DNA from: Spirochaetota bacterium
Lineage (GTDB): Bacteria > Spirochaetota > JAHITG01 > JAFGFC01
DNA: 52,011 nt
Direction: 5' to 3'
Assembly: GCA_016931325.1 (NCBI GenBank)
Contig: JAFGFC010000157.1
Coordinates: 1-52,011 of the forward strand
Part shown: piece by piece, positions 8,101-15,887 of the stretch
How the letters are laid out: each line of letters opens with the position of its first letter
Numbering within the stretch: position 1 is the first letter of the stretch
Position numbers and translations under genes: made by a program
The notes under the pieces: generated by a model
Database searches by the model: none
What the model was told of the DNA's origin: nothing
The model's input: only the letters and a program-made list of their open reading frames with translations

Positions 8101-8645
8101 CAGGCCATCCTTTTTATTGATGAAAGTAACATCGTTGCCAGAATTATTTTTAAGGCATCCCCGTAAAGAAAAGGCAGTACTCCGGCTAAAAGAGCGCCAG
8201 GCAAGCCAAGAAGGAGAGATAATCTTGCTGCACCAAATGCATAAATAATCAAATTCCCAAGAATAAGTGTCATGACAAGTTTAAATAGAGAATAGGTTCT
8301 GTCCTCTAATGACCGGCTCACGACAAAGGAAGCTATTAAAAAACCAATGATATACCCAAAAGTGGGATGCAATAAACTCATCTGTCCTGTTGCCTGGCTG
8401 GCAAAAATATTGACCCCTGCCAGGCCTAATATAATATAGACAAACTGTCCGGCCACGGCAATATACCAGGATGAGACAGCCGCCAGAGTCAGAACAGTAA
8501 AGGTCTGAAATGTGACAGGCACAGGCGAAAAGGGGAGATAGACCCTTATCTTTGCCGAAATAAAGGTTAAAACCGGGATGGCAATAAATAGAAGAATATT
8601 TTTCGATACAACAAAACCGTTTGTCTTTATGATATCTGTTCTCAT
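8100..8645 (-). CDS. bioY: Biotin transporter substrate-binding component BioY
   Basis: BioY is the biotin-binding S component of an ECF-type importer, and can work alone or with an EcfAAT energising module. The 181-residue protein has about six spans and the family signatures 'PFSPVPVTFQTFTVL', 'GLAGVNIFA', 'GYIIGFLIASF' and a late 'YGDALKIILA'. GGAGG precedes the ATG at 8645, nine bases after the ssb stop. That spacing suggests it is read with rpsF and ssb. No bioM, bioN or biotin synthesis genes are in the window. Membership of a ribosomal-protein operon is unusual for this gene. Confidence 0.93.
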   Translation of the reverse strand: MRTDIIKTNGFVVSKNILLFIAIPVLTFISAKIRVYLPFSPVPVTFQTFTVLTLAAVSSWYIAVAGQFVYIILGLAGVNIFASQATGQMSLLHPTFGYIIGFLIASFVVSRSLEDRTYSLFKLVMTLILGNLIIYAFGAARLSLLLGLPGALLAGVLPFLYGDALKIILATMLLSSIKRMA

Positions 8646-8654
8646 TCAAGCCTC

Positions 8655-9125
8655 CTAGAACGGTATCTCTTCATCATCCAGTGGTTCATCGAAATCTTCA
8701 ACCACTTCACTTTCAGTACCCGTATTTTCAGGTGCTTCAGAAACGGGAACGGTTTCTTCCGGCTGTGGGACCTGGGCCTGTCCCTGACCCTGACCGGAAC
8801 TGCCCAGAAATTGTACCCTGTTAGCGATCACTTCAATGGTATGCCGTTTTTCCCCCTGCTGGGTTTCCCAAACCCTGTGCTGTAACCTTCCCTGAACCGC
8901 TATCTGCCGACCTTTGTCAAGATACTTGGCGCAATTCTCAGCCGCCTTGTTCCACACGATAATATTGAAAAAATTGGCTTTCTGTTCTGATCCACTATTC
9001 TGCCTTTTAACAAAAGCGTTATTCGCTATTTTCAGTGTCGTAACCGGTGTCCCCGAGTGAGTATACCTTAAAATAGGTTTTTCCGTCAGGCGACCCACCA
9101 GTGTTACAGAATTAATATCGCTCAT
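8655..9125 (-). CDS. ssb: Single-stranded DNA-binding protein
   Basis: SSB coats single-stranded DNA in replication, repair and recombination. The 156-residue protein has an N-terminal OB fold (about residues 1-110, with 'SVTLVGRLTEKPILRYT' and 'FFNIIVWNKAAENCAKYL'). A flexible Gln/Gly/Pro/Glu-rich linker follows, then the acidic tip DDEEIPF, which recruits partner proteins. Size and layout are typical. It lies 20 bases after rpsF, the conserved order in bacteria. The usual next genes rpsR and rplI are replaced by bioY. Confidence 0.96.
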   Translation of the reverse strand: MSDINSVTLVGRLTEKPILRYTHSGTPVTTLKIANNAFVKRQNSGSEQKANFFNIIVWNKAAENCAKYLDKGRQIAVQGRLQHRVWETQQGEKRHTIEVIANRVQFLGSSGQGQGQAQVPQPEETVPVSEAPENTGTESEVVEDFDEPLDDEEIPF

Positions 9126-9145
9126 AGACTATCACCCCGCTTATC

Positions 9146-9415
9146 TTATTTGATAAACATGTGTCTTAAAATATTATCATTGATCAAAAGCTTTTTGTTA
9201 ATCTGTTTAATGGCTGATGTGGGTATTTCGATGTTCAGGATCACATAAAAACCCTGGGTTTGCTTCCCTATAGGATAGGCCAGTTTCCTTGACCCCCATT
9301 TTTCTTCCTTTATGACTTTGGCATTGCCTGCTTTTAAAAGCTCTTTTACTTTACCAATGACTTCCTCTGCGTTATCTTTGTCTTTTGTGATCAGTACCAG
9401 TTCATACTTTTTCAT
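9146..9415 (-). CDS. rpsF: 30S ribosomal protein S6
   Basis: S6 binds the central domain of 16S rRNA together with S18. The 89-residue protein matches the family from 'YELVLITKD' at the start through 'WGSRKLAYPIGKQTQGFYVILN' split around residues 41-62, to 'LLINDNILRHMFI' at the end. It lacks the acidic C-terminal extension found in some species. GGGAGG lies before the ATG at 9415 and is the right arm of a hairpin (9423-9445) with a CCG in the loop, so translation may be autoregulated. It heads the rpsF-ssb-bioY run. Confidence 0.95.
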   Translation of the reverse strand: MKKYELVLITKDKDNAEEVIGKVKELLKAGNAKVIKEEKWGSRKLAYPIGKQTQGFYVILNIEIPTSAIKQINKKLLINDNILRHMFIK

Positions 9416-9422
9416 CTAGACC

Positions 9423-9445
9423 TCCCTTCGGACTTTTATAAGGGA
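9423..9445 (-). promoter_or_regulatory. Hairpin over the rpsF ribosome-binding site, S6:S18-like
   Basis: On the minus strand TCCCTT pairs with AAGGGA (6 bp), leaving an 11-base loop that ends in CCG just before the right arm. The right arm is part of the Shine-Dalgarno sequence of rpsF. The known S6:S18 mRNA site displays a CCG from a hairpin upstream of rpsF and lets the protein pair repress its own operon. The sequence shows the hairpin and CCG; regulation is inferred. Confidence 0.5.
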
Positions 9446-9548
9446 AACTGTTCAAAAAGTCTGTTTTTCAAGATAAATAAAAATTCCTGAAAAATGACCT
9501 TTTAGGACAGCCTCCAGAGAGGGATTCTTAAACGAGTCCTCTCAATTT

Positions 9549-9896
9549 TTAAACTTCCATATAAGGTTTTCTACCCAGAGCGTTGGATATGGGTACGGTA
9601 AAGATCTCACAGATCTTTTGACTTGAGATATCGATCTGGCTTTCCTTCAAAATCGAATCAATCTCATGGATGATCTCTTCTGTGTCAACTAAAGCGAGTA
9701 CAAGCCTTGAAAAAGGCTTTTCTCCTTCCATTGTGAATTTCAGGCCACCAAAAACAGGAACACTCAACGGCAGGGCCTCTTCAAACGAACGTGCCTCTAT
9801 AACATTGGAATTCAAGATACCGACTTCAACAAGCGTGGATAAAATAGATTCGAGATACTTTTCTTTATAAATGATCACCATTAAAAGATATAACAT
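9549..9896 (-). CDS. PII-like small regulatory protein
   Basis: This 115-residue protein fits the ferredoxin-like beta-alpha-beta repeat of the PII/CutA-like superfamily: a first strand 'LLMVIIYKE', a helix with 'LESILSTLVEVG', a long central loop, a strand 'SRLVLALVD', a second helix and a final strand 'KICEIFTVPISNALG', which resembles the end of PII proteins. The GlnB uridylylation and ATP-binding motifs are not evident. It starts six bases after the stop of the PTS EIIA gene, with AAGG upstream, so the two form an operon. A regulator of a transporter or enzyme is likely; the ligand is unknown. An internal start at 9881 is possible. Confidence 0.65.
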   Translation of the reverse strand: MLYLLMVIIYKEKYLESILSTLVEVGILNSNVIEARSFEEALPLSVPVFGGLKFTMEGEKPFSRLVLALVDTEEIIHEIDSILKESQIDISSQKICEIFTVPISNALGRKPYMEV

Positions 9897-9902
9897 ATTC
9901 TT

Positions 9903-10409
9903 TTACCTTAACAGGGCTCTGCCATTTTCAGATATTTCGATCTTTAATCGATCAGGATACGCTTCATCAAAATTCTCAAGTACTTTGATGACTTCCTTTG
10001 GTTTATCGCATGTTGTAAATTTTTCCCTCCAGTCCCTTGTCTTCAATATTCTGGCGATTTTAGCAATGATCTGCAGATAGGTCTTGGTCATGGTGGCAGG
10101 AGCGGCTATAAGAAAGACCAGCCTGACCGGTTTTTTGTCCCATGAATCAAATTCAATACCTGTTTTACAGATACAGATGGCAACGGATATGATATTCACA
10201 CAATCCGACTTGGCATGAGGGATGGCGATCTGTTCACCTATACCTGTACTCTGGATCTTTTCCCGCTCCATCACCTGTTTATATAATTTTTCGGAATCCG
10301 TCACTCTACCTGATTTATGTAAAAGATTAACCATGCTCTTTAACACTTCACTCTTGGCAGAACGCTTTTCTTGTATCAATACCAGATCTTCGTTAATGAT
10401 AGATAACAT
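9903..10409 (-). CDS. PTS EIIA domain protein, PtsN/fructose type
   Basis: This 168-residue protein is a stand-alone EIIA domain of the mannitol/fructose class. The phosphorylated histidine is H65 in 'GEQIAIPHAK', with the usual upstream 'REKIQSTGIG' and downstream 'VRLVFLIAAP'. Lone EIIA proteins of this type (EIIA-Ntr) act as regulators of nitrogen, potassium or carbon responses, receiving phosphate from an EI-HPr chain. The C-terminal 30 residues extend beyond the minimal domain. AAGGTGAT precedes the ATG. Its partner in the operon is a PII-like protein, which suggests nutrient signalling. No EIIB or EIIC genes are nearby. Confidence 0.88.
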   Translation of the reverse strand: MLSIINEDLVLIQEKRSAKSEVLKSMVNLLHKSGRVTDSEKLYKQVMEREKIQSTGIGEQIAIPHAKSDCVNIISVAICICKTGIEFDSWDKKPVRLVFLIAAPATMTKTYLQIIAKIARILKTRDWREKFTTCDKPKEVIKVLENFDEAYPDRLKIEISENGRALLR

Positions 10410-10425
10410 TGAACATCACCTTTAC

Positions 10426-10465
10426 AATAATATTACTTTCATTCTGAAAGGCAAATAATATTACT
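10426..10465. repeat. Pair of 12-base direct repeats upstream of the EIIA gene
   Basis: AATAATATTACT occurs exactly at 10426-10437 and 10454-10465, 28 bases apart from start to start. The second copy includes the stop codon of the OmpA-like gene. Each copy is one base short of a perfect palindrome. The spacing of just under three helical turns would suit a regulator dimer pair, but chance in AT-rich DNA is possible. Confidence 0.4.
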
Positions 10466-13460
10466 CGCGTTCAGGGGCTTTGGCACCGGGTTTGATCAGA
10501 ATAAATTCCACACGCCTGTTCTTAGCCCGGCCTTCTTCTGTATCATTGGGCGCTACGGGATATTTAAAGGCCAATCCAATAATATTAAGTTTGTCTGCCT
10601 TGATCCCTTCTTTGACAAGGTAATTGTATACTGATTCAGCCCGGCGTTTTGAAAGATCAAGGTTGTATTCCATGGTACCTATATTGTCCGTATGACCTTC
10701 TATCCTTACATTATACGTTGGAAACTTCTCCAAAATCTGCATAACTCGTTCCAGTATTTTAAAGGCATTGCCTCTCAAGTCTGCCTTATTATAGGCAAAT
10801 TCAATATTACTGATCTTTATCCGCCAGCCATAAGGGGTCTTTATGACCAGAACATCAACACTCATCGTCTTATTGACGGTCCTTATATTTCCCAGTATAT
10901 CTTCCACGATCAGTTCCAGAGCGTAATCCATAGCGCTTTCAACCAGTTCACCCTTTTTATCCCTTCCATCCCAGAGGATCTCCTGACCCGGGAGTTCTTT
11001 GCCATCCCAGTCAATAAAAAGACTTTCCCTCTTTCCCGACCGTATGGGATAAATATTCAATTTCCAGCTTTTGATCTTCTTTTTATCATAAGAGAATATT
11101 TTAATCTTCAACAGGTCATTTTCGCCATCCCCATCCGGTGAAAACATCTCCGGTTCAAATTCAAAATCAACATCAGGTGATTTTGTATCTATTTTGATCT
11201 GAATTTTTTCTGTGTAGGTTTTGTTACCCAGGACATCCTCAACAAAAGCAAAAACATAATATTTATTTTTTGACTGCACCAGTTTTCCATCATCGCTTAC
11301 CCCGTTCCACAGTATCTCCCCGGCGGGTATACCACTGCCTTCGAATTTCTTGAATGTTTTTTCCGGTGAAGAGGTCTCGGATATGACGATTGTCCACTTC
11401 TTTATCAGCGATTTATCCTCAACATTAAAAAGGAATTTAATGATATCATTCTCCTCATCTCCATCAGGAGAAAAAATATCCGGTTCAAACTTTAATTTTA
11501 TACTGGGTGGGGTCTGATCCACAAGGATCTGTTTGGGAAATGATTCAGGATGATTTCCGCTATCATACCAGGCCTCAAATCTATAATAATAGAGACCATC
11601 GGTTACGGGTTTACCATTACTATCGATTCCCTCCCAGGTTATATCCTTTGGTACATCACTTTGGCCCTCAAAGGTCTTGGTCTTTTTGCCGTCATTATCC
11701 GTAATGGTCAAAAGCCATCGCTGAAGACCGTTACTATCCGATATATAGGTTTCCAGTACCACCTTATCCATAATACCGTCCCCATTGGGCGAAAAAGCAG
11801 GAATATCCGCTGAAATGGCTACACTCTGCTTGGCTGTGGTCAACGTGATCTCCCGCACAGATCGCTTTACAACATTGCCGGCTCTGTCTTTTCCACGAAC
11901 GATGAAATCATAATTCCCATCCGGGGCCAGCACATTCCGGTCTGTTTTACCATCCCAATCGACCTGAGTTATCTTTTTTCCTTCCCATTTGTAGGTCTTC
12001 ATGACCGTGCCTTCTTTGTCCTGTATAACAGCTGAAAATTCATCGTCATTCTCGGCGATAAGATCCAAGTCAATTTTAACCGAGTCCTTTACGCCATCGC
12101 CGTTGGGTGAAAAGATATGGCTCTCCGCTCTCAAACTAACCTCAGGGGGAGTATTATCCACTTTAAATTCTAACGCTTTGGTGGTGGCTTCATTTCTTTT
12201 TTCATCCAGGGCTTTGGCTATAATTTTATACTGACCGTCTTTAACCCGTGTCCCTTTCTCGTCAATCCCATCCCACACGATCTTGTCAGGGACCGGGGCC
12301 TCTTTCTTCTTTTCGAATAGTCTGGTAAATACCTTTTTTAATGTGAGTTTCCCTTTCAGCGTATCGATATCGGGGCTGGTATATTTTTTTACTGGTTTAT
12401 TATTCTGATCAAGGATCTCTATCTCCCATGATCTTAAAACTTTATTGTCATCGATAGCCGGTGTAATTTCAAGGTAATCAGCATTTCCATCATAATTGGG
12501 GGAGAAATCTTTCAGATTCAATTCAAGGGCTGTGTCAGGGGGCGATGTATCGACTGACCCGAAATAGATGTTGGCCCCTAAAAAATGCTCCGTCTCATTA
12601 TTCCTGGTGGATACGAAAGCATAATTTATTTCAGGTTGTATATTATTGACCTGAAATTTATATCCTGCCCCTGCTGAAAAGGTCGCAAAATCAGATTCAA
12701 TCTGATACCCGAGTCTTAAGGATATTTTTTCCTTGATCATATTCTCCAATCCGAACCCTATGGAGAATTCATTAGCTTTTCTGAAAATAAAATCAGCGGA
12801 TAAGATCGTGTCAACATGGTTTATAATATTAAAACTGGCTGATGGGCCTGTCCGCAGAGTAATAGGAGGTGAGATAACCACATCATTTAAAGAAAGATAG
12901 GATCCGATGTTGATAATGTTAAAACCTATTCTAAAGTTCTTTAAAAATTTATTTTCCCTTTTCGCTGTATATGGTTGAAAATGATAAATACCTCCTAAAT
13001 TCAACCCCAGCGTGATCCCGTCATCATTATAATATTCGGCTTTGAGGAAATTCAATCCCAGCCCGACAAAGAGTTTTTCTGTGAACACTTTGGAAAAATT
13101 AAGATTGATCCCGGTAGCGTTATTCAGACCCTGATCCAGTGCATTAGCCCCAAAATAACGGATATTTCCCGAGACGACTCCCCTTGATGTCGGCTGAAGA
13201 TAGGATATCTGTAAAAAATTATTAAATCCCAGAATATCGCCGTATGTAAAAGAAAGCACAGGAATTTCAACATCTGCTGATGAAGCCGGAGAAAGGATAT
13301 AAACAGCGGGTGAAAATATTCTGGCGGCACTCACAGAACCGCTGCCCAGAGCCTGGGCATCTCCTCCATACTCCAGAATCTGAGATTCATAGAACTGGGC
13401 ATTTAATATATTTGAAATTAATAACAGATTCAACCAGATTAAATATAATAATTTTTTCAT
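10461..13460 (-). CDS. Giant envelope protein: PorV/UPF0164-like barrel, five FlgD-type Ig repeats, OmpA domain
   Basis: This 999-residue protein has a signal peptide (about 1-21). Residues about 22-300 are rich in alternating strands ('ALGSGSVSAARIFSPAVYI') and resemble the FadL/PorV-like UPF0164 barrels of spirochaetes. Five Ig-like repeats follow, each opening with FSP(N/D)xDGxxD near residues 318, 449, 553, 661 and 771; these resemble FlgD Ig repeats. An OmpA domain closes the protein (about 880-990), with 'IEGHTDNIG', 'LSKRRAESVYNYL' and 'NRRVEFIL', which binds peptidoglycan. The promoter lies at 13537-13565. It may tie the outer membrane to the cell wall across a thick periplasm; binding or transport by the barrel is unknown. 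Confidence 0.85.
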   Translation of the reverse strand: MKKLLYLIWLNLLLISNILNAQFYESQILEYGGDAQALGSGSVSAARIFSPAVYILSPASSADVEIPVLSFTYGDILGFNNFLQISYLQPTSRGVVSGNIRYFGANALDQGLNNATGINLNFSKVFTEKLFVGLGLNFLKAEYYNDDGITLGLNLGGIYHFQPYTAKRENKFLKNFRIGFNIINIGSYLSLNDVVISPPITLRTGPSASFNIINHVDTILSADFIFRKANEFSIGFGLENMIKEKISLRLGYQIESDFATFSAGAGYKFQVNNIQPEINYAFVSTRNNETEHFLGANIYFGSVDTSPPDTALELNLKDFSPNYDGNADYLEITPAIDDNKVLRSWEIEILDQNNKPVKKYTSPDIDTLKGKLTLKKVFTRLFEKKKEAPVPDKIVWDGIDEKGTRVKDGQYKIIAKALDEKRNEATTKALEFKVDNTPPEVSLRAESHIFSPNGDGVKDSVKIDLDLIAENDDEFSAVIQDKEGTVMKTYKWEGKKITQVDWDGKTDRNVLAPDGNYDFIVRGKDRAGNVVKRSVREITLTTAKQSVAISADIPAFSPNGDGIMDKVVLETYISDSNGLQRWLLTITDNDGKKTKTFEGQSDVPKDITWEGIDSNGKPVTDGLYYYRFEAWYDSGNHPESFPKQILVDQTPPSIKLKFEPDIFSPDGDEENDIIKFLFNVEDKSLIKKWTIVISETSSPEKTFKKFEGSGIPAGEILWNGVSDDGKLVQSKNKYYVFAFVEDVLGNKTYTEKIQIKIDTKSPDVDFEFEPEMFSPDGDGENDLLKIKIFSYDKKKIKSWKLNIYPIRSGKRESLFIDWDGKELPGQEILWDGRDKKGELVESAMDYALELIVEDILGNIRTVNKTMSVDVLVIKTPYGWRIKISNIEFAYNKADLRGNAFKILERVMQILEKFPTYNVRIEGHTDNIGTMEYNLDLSKRRAESVYNYLVKEGIKADKLNIIGLAFKYPVAPNDTEEGRAKNRRVEFILIKPGAKAPERE

Positions 13461-13536
13461 GACATACTCCTGGATGGGTTATATTCTTTCATATTCTGAT
13501 AACCATAACACATTATTTAAACTCAAATTAAACTGT

Positions 13537-13565
13537 AATTTAATAACTTGTGGTATAAAAGTCAA
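13537..13565 (-). promoter_or_regulatory. Sigma70-type promoter for the OmpA-like gene
   Basis: On the minus strand TTGACT and TAAATT are separated by 17 bases, starting just after the sirtuin stop codon. The leader is about 70 bases and ends in an AGGAG ribosome-binding site. Confidence 0.55.
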
Positions 13566-13568
13566 GAC

Positions 13569-14315
13569 TTACGATAGTCCCATGGCTTTGGCCAGCATCT
13601 TGAAGGTTTCCGTCAAAGAGCCATGGATAACAATTTTAGCCTCATCATCCATCGGTGTGGGATCCCTGTTGATGATAATGATATCACCCGAGCATAGACG
13701 AGGTAGTAAGGCAGCAGGATAAACGGTGAGTGATGTCCCGCAAATTAATAAAAGATCGGCTTTTTTTATTTCTTCGGAGGCTTTTTGATAATCCGGTGGT
13801 AATGATTCACCAAAGAAGGTGATGTCAGGTTTGACGATCCCTGAGCAGAGGTTGCATCGTACCGGATTCTGGTTTTTTTCTAATAATTCATCCTTTATAT
13901 ATTCTATGTCAAATTCTTTATGACACCCCAGGCAATGCGAAGTTTGAATCTGCCCATGGATCTGTAAAACCCTTTTGGAACCGGCTTTTTGATGCAACCC
14001 GTCAATATTTTGAGTTATAATGCATTTTAAAAACCCTCTTCTTTCAAGATCAGCTAAAAAAACATGAGCCTGATTGGGATTTTTTTGCAGTATTGAAAGT
14101 AAAAATGTTTTACTGAAGGCATAAAAAATTTCGGGTTTTATCATAAACAGGTCGATAGAAAAAACATCTTCAGATATCTGGCTGTACAGGCCATCCGGGC
14201 TTCGAAAATCAGGAATTCCGCTTTCAGTTGAATGCCCGGCCCCTGTTAGAGCCACACCGTATTTGCATTGTTTTAATCTTTTACCTAACTGTTCGACCCT
14301 GCTGGATCTGTTCAT
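13569..14315 (-). CDS. SIR2-family NAD-dependent protein deacylase
   Basis: Sirtuins remove acyl groups from lysine using NAD+. The 248-residue protein has the NAD-binding motif 'GAGHSTESGIPDFRSPDG' near residues 21-38, 'TQNIDGLHQKAG', the catalytic His in 'QIHG' and a zinc site of two Cys pairs (CLGC and CNLC). The GAGxS/AxSGIPDFR motif usually has I/V/A before the Ser; here it is H. 'GTSLTVYPAALLPR' marks the second NAD contact. The weak promoter (14325-14352) leaves only nine bases between its -10 and the ATG, so the mRNA may be leaderless. The acyl preference cannot be read from sequence. Confidence 0.93.
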   Translation of the reverse strand: MNRSSRVEQLGKRLKQCKYGVALTGAGHSTESGIPDFRSPDGLYSQISEDVFSIDLFMIKPEIFYAFSKTFLLSILQKNPNQAHVFLADLERRGFLKCIITQNIDGLHQKAGSKRVLQIHGQIQTSHCLGCHKEFDIEYIKDELLEKNQNPVRCNLCSGIVKPDITFFGESLPPDYQKASEEIKKADLLLICGTSLTVYPAALLPRLCSGDIIIINRDPTPMDDEAKIVIHGSLTETFKMLAKAMGLS

Positions 14316-14324
14316 GTTTATCTC

Positions 14325-14352
14325 AATTTATTCGTTTTAAATCGTAAATCAA
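14325..14352 (-). promoter_or_regulatory. Weak sigma70-type promoter for the sirtuin gene
   Basis: TTGATT and TAAATT on the minus strand are separated by 16 bases. The -10 ends nine bases from the ATG. It faces away from the ferredoxin promoter in the same intergenic space. Confidence 0.4.
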
Positions 14353-14378
14353 GGTGCCTCAGGACAGCGTCTTTTTTC

Positions 14379-14406
14379 TTGACAAAATAATTTTTTATAT
14401 TATATT
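14379..14406 (+). promoter_or_regulatory. Sigma70-type promoter for the ferredoxin gene
   Basis: A perfect TTGACA is followed after 16 bases by TATATT. The leader contains a strong AAGGAGGA ribosome-binding site at 14433-14440. Confidence 0.65.
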
Positions 14407-14447
14407 CTGGCTATTCTTTTAAATTTTATCCCAAGGAGGATAGGCGA

Positions 14448-14630
14448 ATGAAACCAGTGATTGATGCTGATGCCTGCATAGGTTGCGGAGTTTGTGAATC
14501 GGTTGTTCCTGATGTATTTCAAATGCAGGATGATGGGAAAGCCCATGTTATTAAAGAAGCCGGTGTTGATGAGACACAGGTCCAGAGTGCCGCTGACCAA
14601 TGCCCCACTCAGGCTATAAAATTAGAATAA
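14448..14630 (+). CDS. Single-cluster [4Fe-4S] ferredoxin
   Basis: This 60-residue electron carrier has Cys10, Cys13 and Cys16 in 'ACIGCGVC' and the distant Cys52 in 'QCPTQAI'. It lacks the second cluster motif of clostridial 2[4Fe-4S] ferredoxins, so it belongs to the Thermotoga/Desulfovibrio ferredoxin I-like group. It has a strong promoter and ribosome-binding site and is monocistronic. No redox partner gene is adjacent; the convergent neighbour is a membrane transporter. It ends three bases before that gene's stop codon. Confidence 0.94.
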   Translation: MKPVIDADACIGCGVCESVVPDVFQMQDDGKAHVIKEAGVDETQVQSAADQCPTQAIKLE

Positions 14631-14633
14631 CGT

Positions 14634-15887
14634 TTATTTTTTCTTTTTCTCTATTTTAATAATCTTTACTTTTTCAATACTCCGTTGGGTACTTTCAAGA
14701 ACAATAAACTTATAATTGTTGTACAGGAAGGAATCATTTTTTCTGGATATTTTGCCGGAATGGTATTCAATAAATCCGGCTACGGTTTCAAATCCGCTCT
14801 TGGGAAGTCTTAATCCCACTTCTTCAAACAAATCATCAATATCCATTCCTCCGTCAACCACCCATTCATTTTTCCCTGCGATCTTGACGATCTCTTCTTC
14901 GGCCGGGTTTGAATCATCTTCAATTTCGCCAACTATCTCTTCTACAATATTTTCCGGAGTGATGAGCCCGGACACGCCGCCATACTCATCAACAATAAAG
15001 ACAATAGGACTTTTTTTATTATTCATCTCGAAGAAAAGCTCGTCTATCTTTTTCGTTTCAGGCACATATAAGGCCGGTACAATATATCTCTTGATGCTCT
15101 CATGCGCTTTGGCCTTGAAAAGATCGTATACATTCACATAACCGATAATATTATAGGCTTTTTTCTCGTATATGGGTATCTTGGTGTATCCACTTTTTCC
15201 GCTTTCTTTTATAACATCGATCACCTTGGCATTATGAGACAGCAGATGTATATCGACCAGAGGCACCATGATCTCCCTGGCATAGGTGGCCCCAAAATCG
15301 AACACGCTGTAAAGGATTTTCTTATCAAACTCTTTGATGACACCCTTTTTCGCCGTGATATTGAATACCGCCTTTAAATCCTCCCTGGTTAAAAGGGCTT
15401 CGCTTTTTTCCCGTTTAAATCTTCTCAAAAGAGGCATATTCCTTACGGTCTTTATGATAATATTAACCACAGGAGTAAAAATAAAATTGATGACCTCGAT
15501 AAATCCAATGGTATGGATCAATACAGGTACAGCCACTTTTCTAAAAATAGATTTTGGCAGTATCTCGGCAAAGATCAGAATTAGCACAGTAATAGCCACT
15601 GTAGAGTAATATTCTCCTGCGGGACCATATTTTCTTATAAACAGCATAGAGGCCAGCGCAGCCGCTGAAACCATACAAATATTGGTTCCCACCAGCAAAG
15701 AGCTCAATACCCGGTCAGGATCCTTGATCAATCTGAGCACACGTTTTACTTTTTTTGCTTTTTTGGGGTCATGAGACAGGGCTTTTAAACTCAACTTGCT
15801 GGCGGAAATGATGGCTGTCTCAGACCCGGCAAAAAAACCCTGGAACAGGATAAACCCGATGATCAATATAAAATAAAGGATCTCCAT
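14634..15887 (-). CDS. CNNM/CorC-family transporter, second of a tandem pair
   Basis: This 417-residue protein has an N-terminal DUF21 membrane domain of about four spans ('FFAGSETAIISASKLSLKAL' at 20-39), two CBS domains in the middle ('IMVPLVDIHLLSHNAKVIDV' begins the first) and a C-terminal CorC/HlyC domain ('GFETVAGFIEYHSGKI'). Members move or control Mg2+ or related cations; CBS domains sense adenine nucleotides. The start overlaps the stop of its paralogue by one base (TGATG), so they are translated together. It ends in a Lys-rich tail. The hemolysin label sometimes given to this family is historical. Confidence 0.88.
   Translation of the reverse strand: MEILYFILIIGFILFQGFFAGSETAIISASKLSLKALSHDPKKAKKVKRVLRLIKDPDRVLSSLLVGTNICMVSAAALASMLFIRKYGPAGEYYSTVAITVLILIFAEILPKSIFRKVAVPVLIHTIGFIEVINFIFTPVVNIIIKTVRNMPLLRRFKREKSEALLTREDLKAVFNITAKKGVIKEFDKKILYSVFDFGATYAREIMVPLVDIHLLSHNAKVIDVIKESGKSGYTKIPIYEKKAYNIIGYVNVYDLFKAKAHESIKRYIVPALYVPETKKIDELFFEMNNKKSPIVFIVDEYGGVSGLITPENIVEEIVGEIEDDSNPAEEEIVKIAGKNEWVVDGGMDIDDLFEEVGLRLPKSGFETVAGFIEYHSGKISRKNDSFLYNNYKFIVLESTQRSIEKVKIIKIEKKKK

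Noticed and set aside
8281-8649. 122-residue open frame overlapping bioY
   Set aside because: It lies within bioY in another frame; bioY has a strong family match and ribosome-binding site.
9446-9548. Promoter for rpsF
   Set aside because: No pair of -35 and -10 elements with acceptable spacing is visible. Transcription may continue from the PII-like gene or use another sigma factor.
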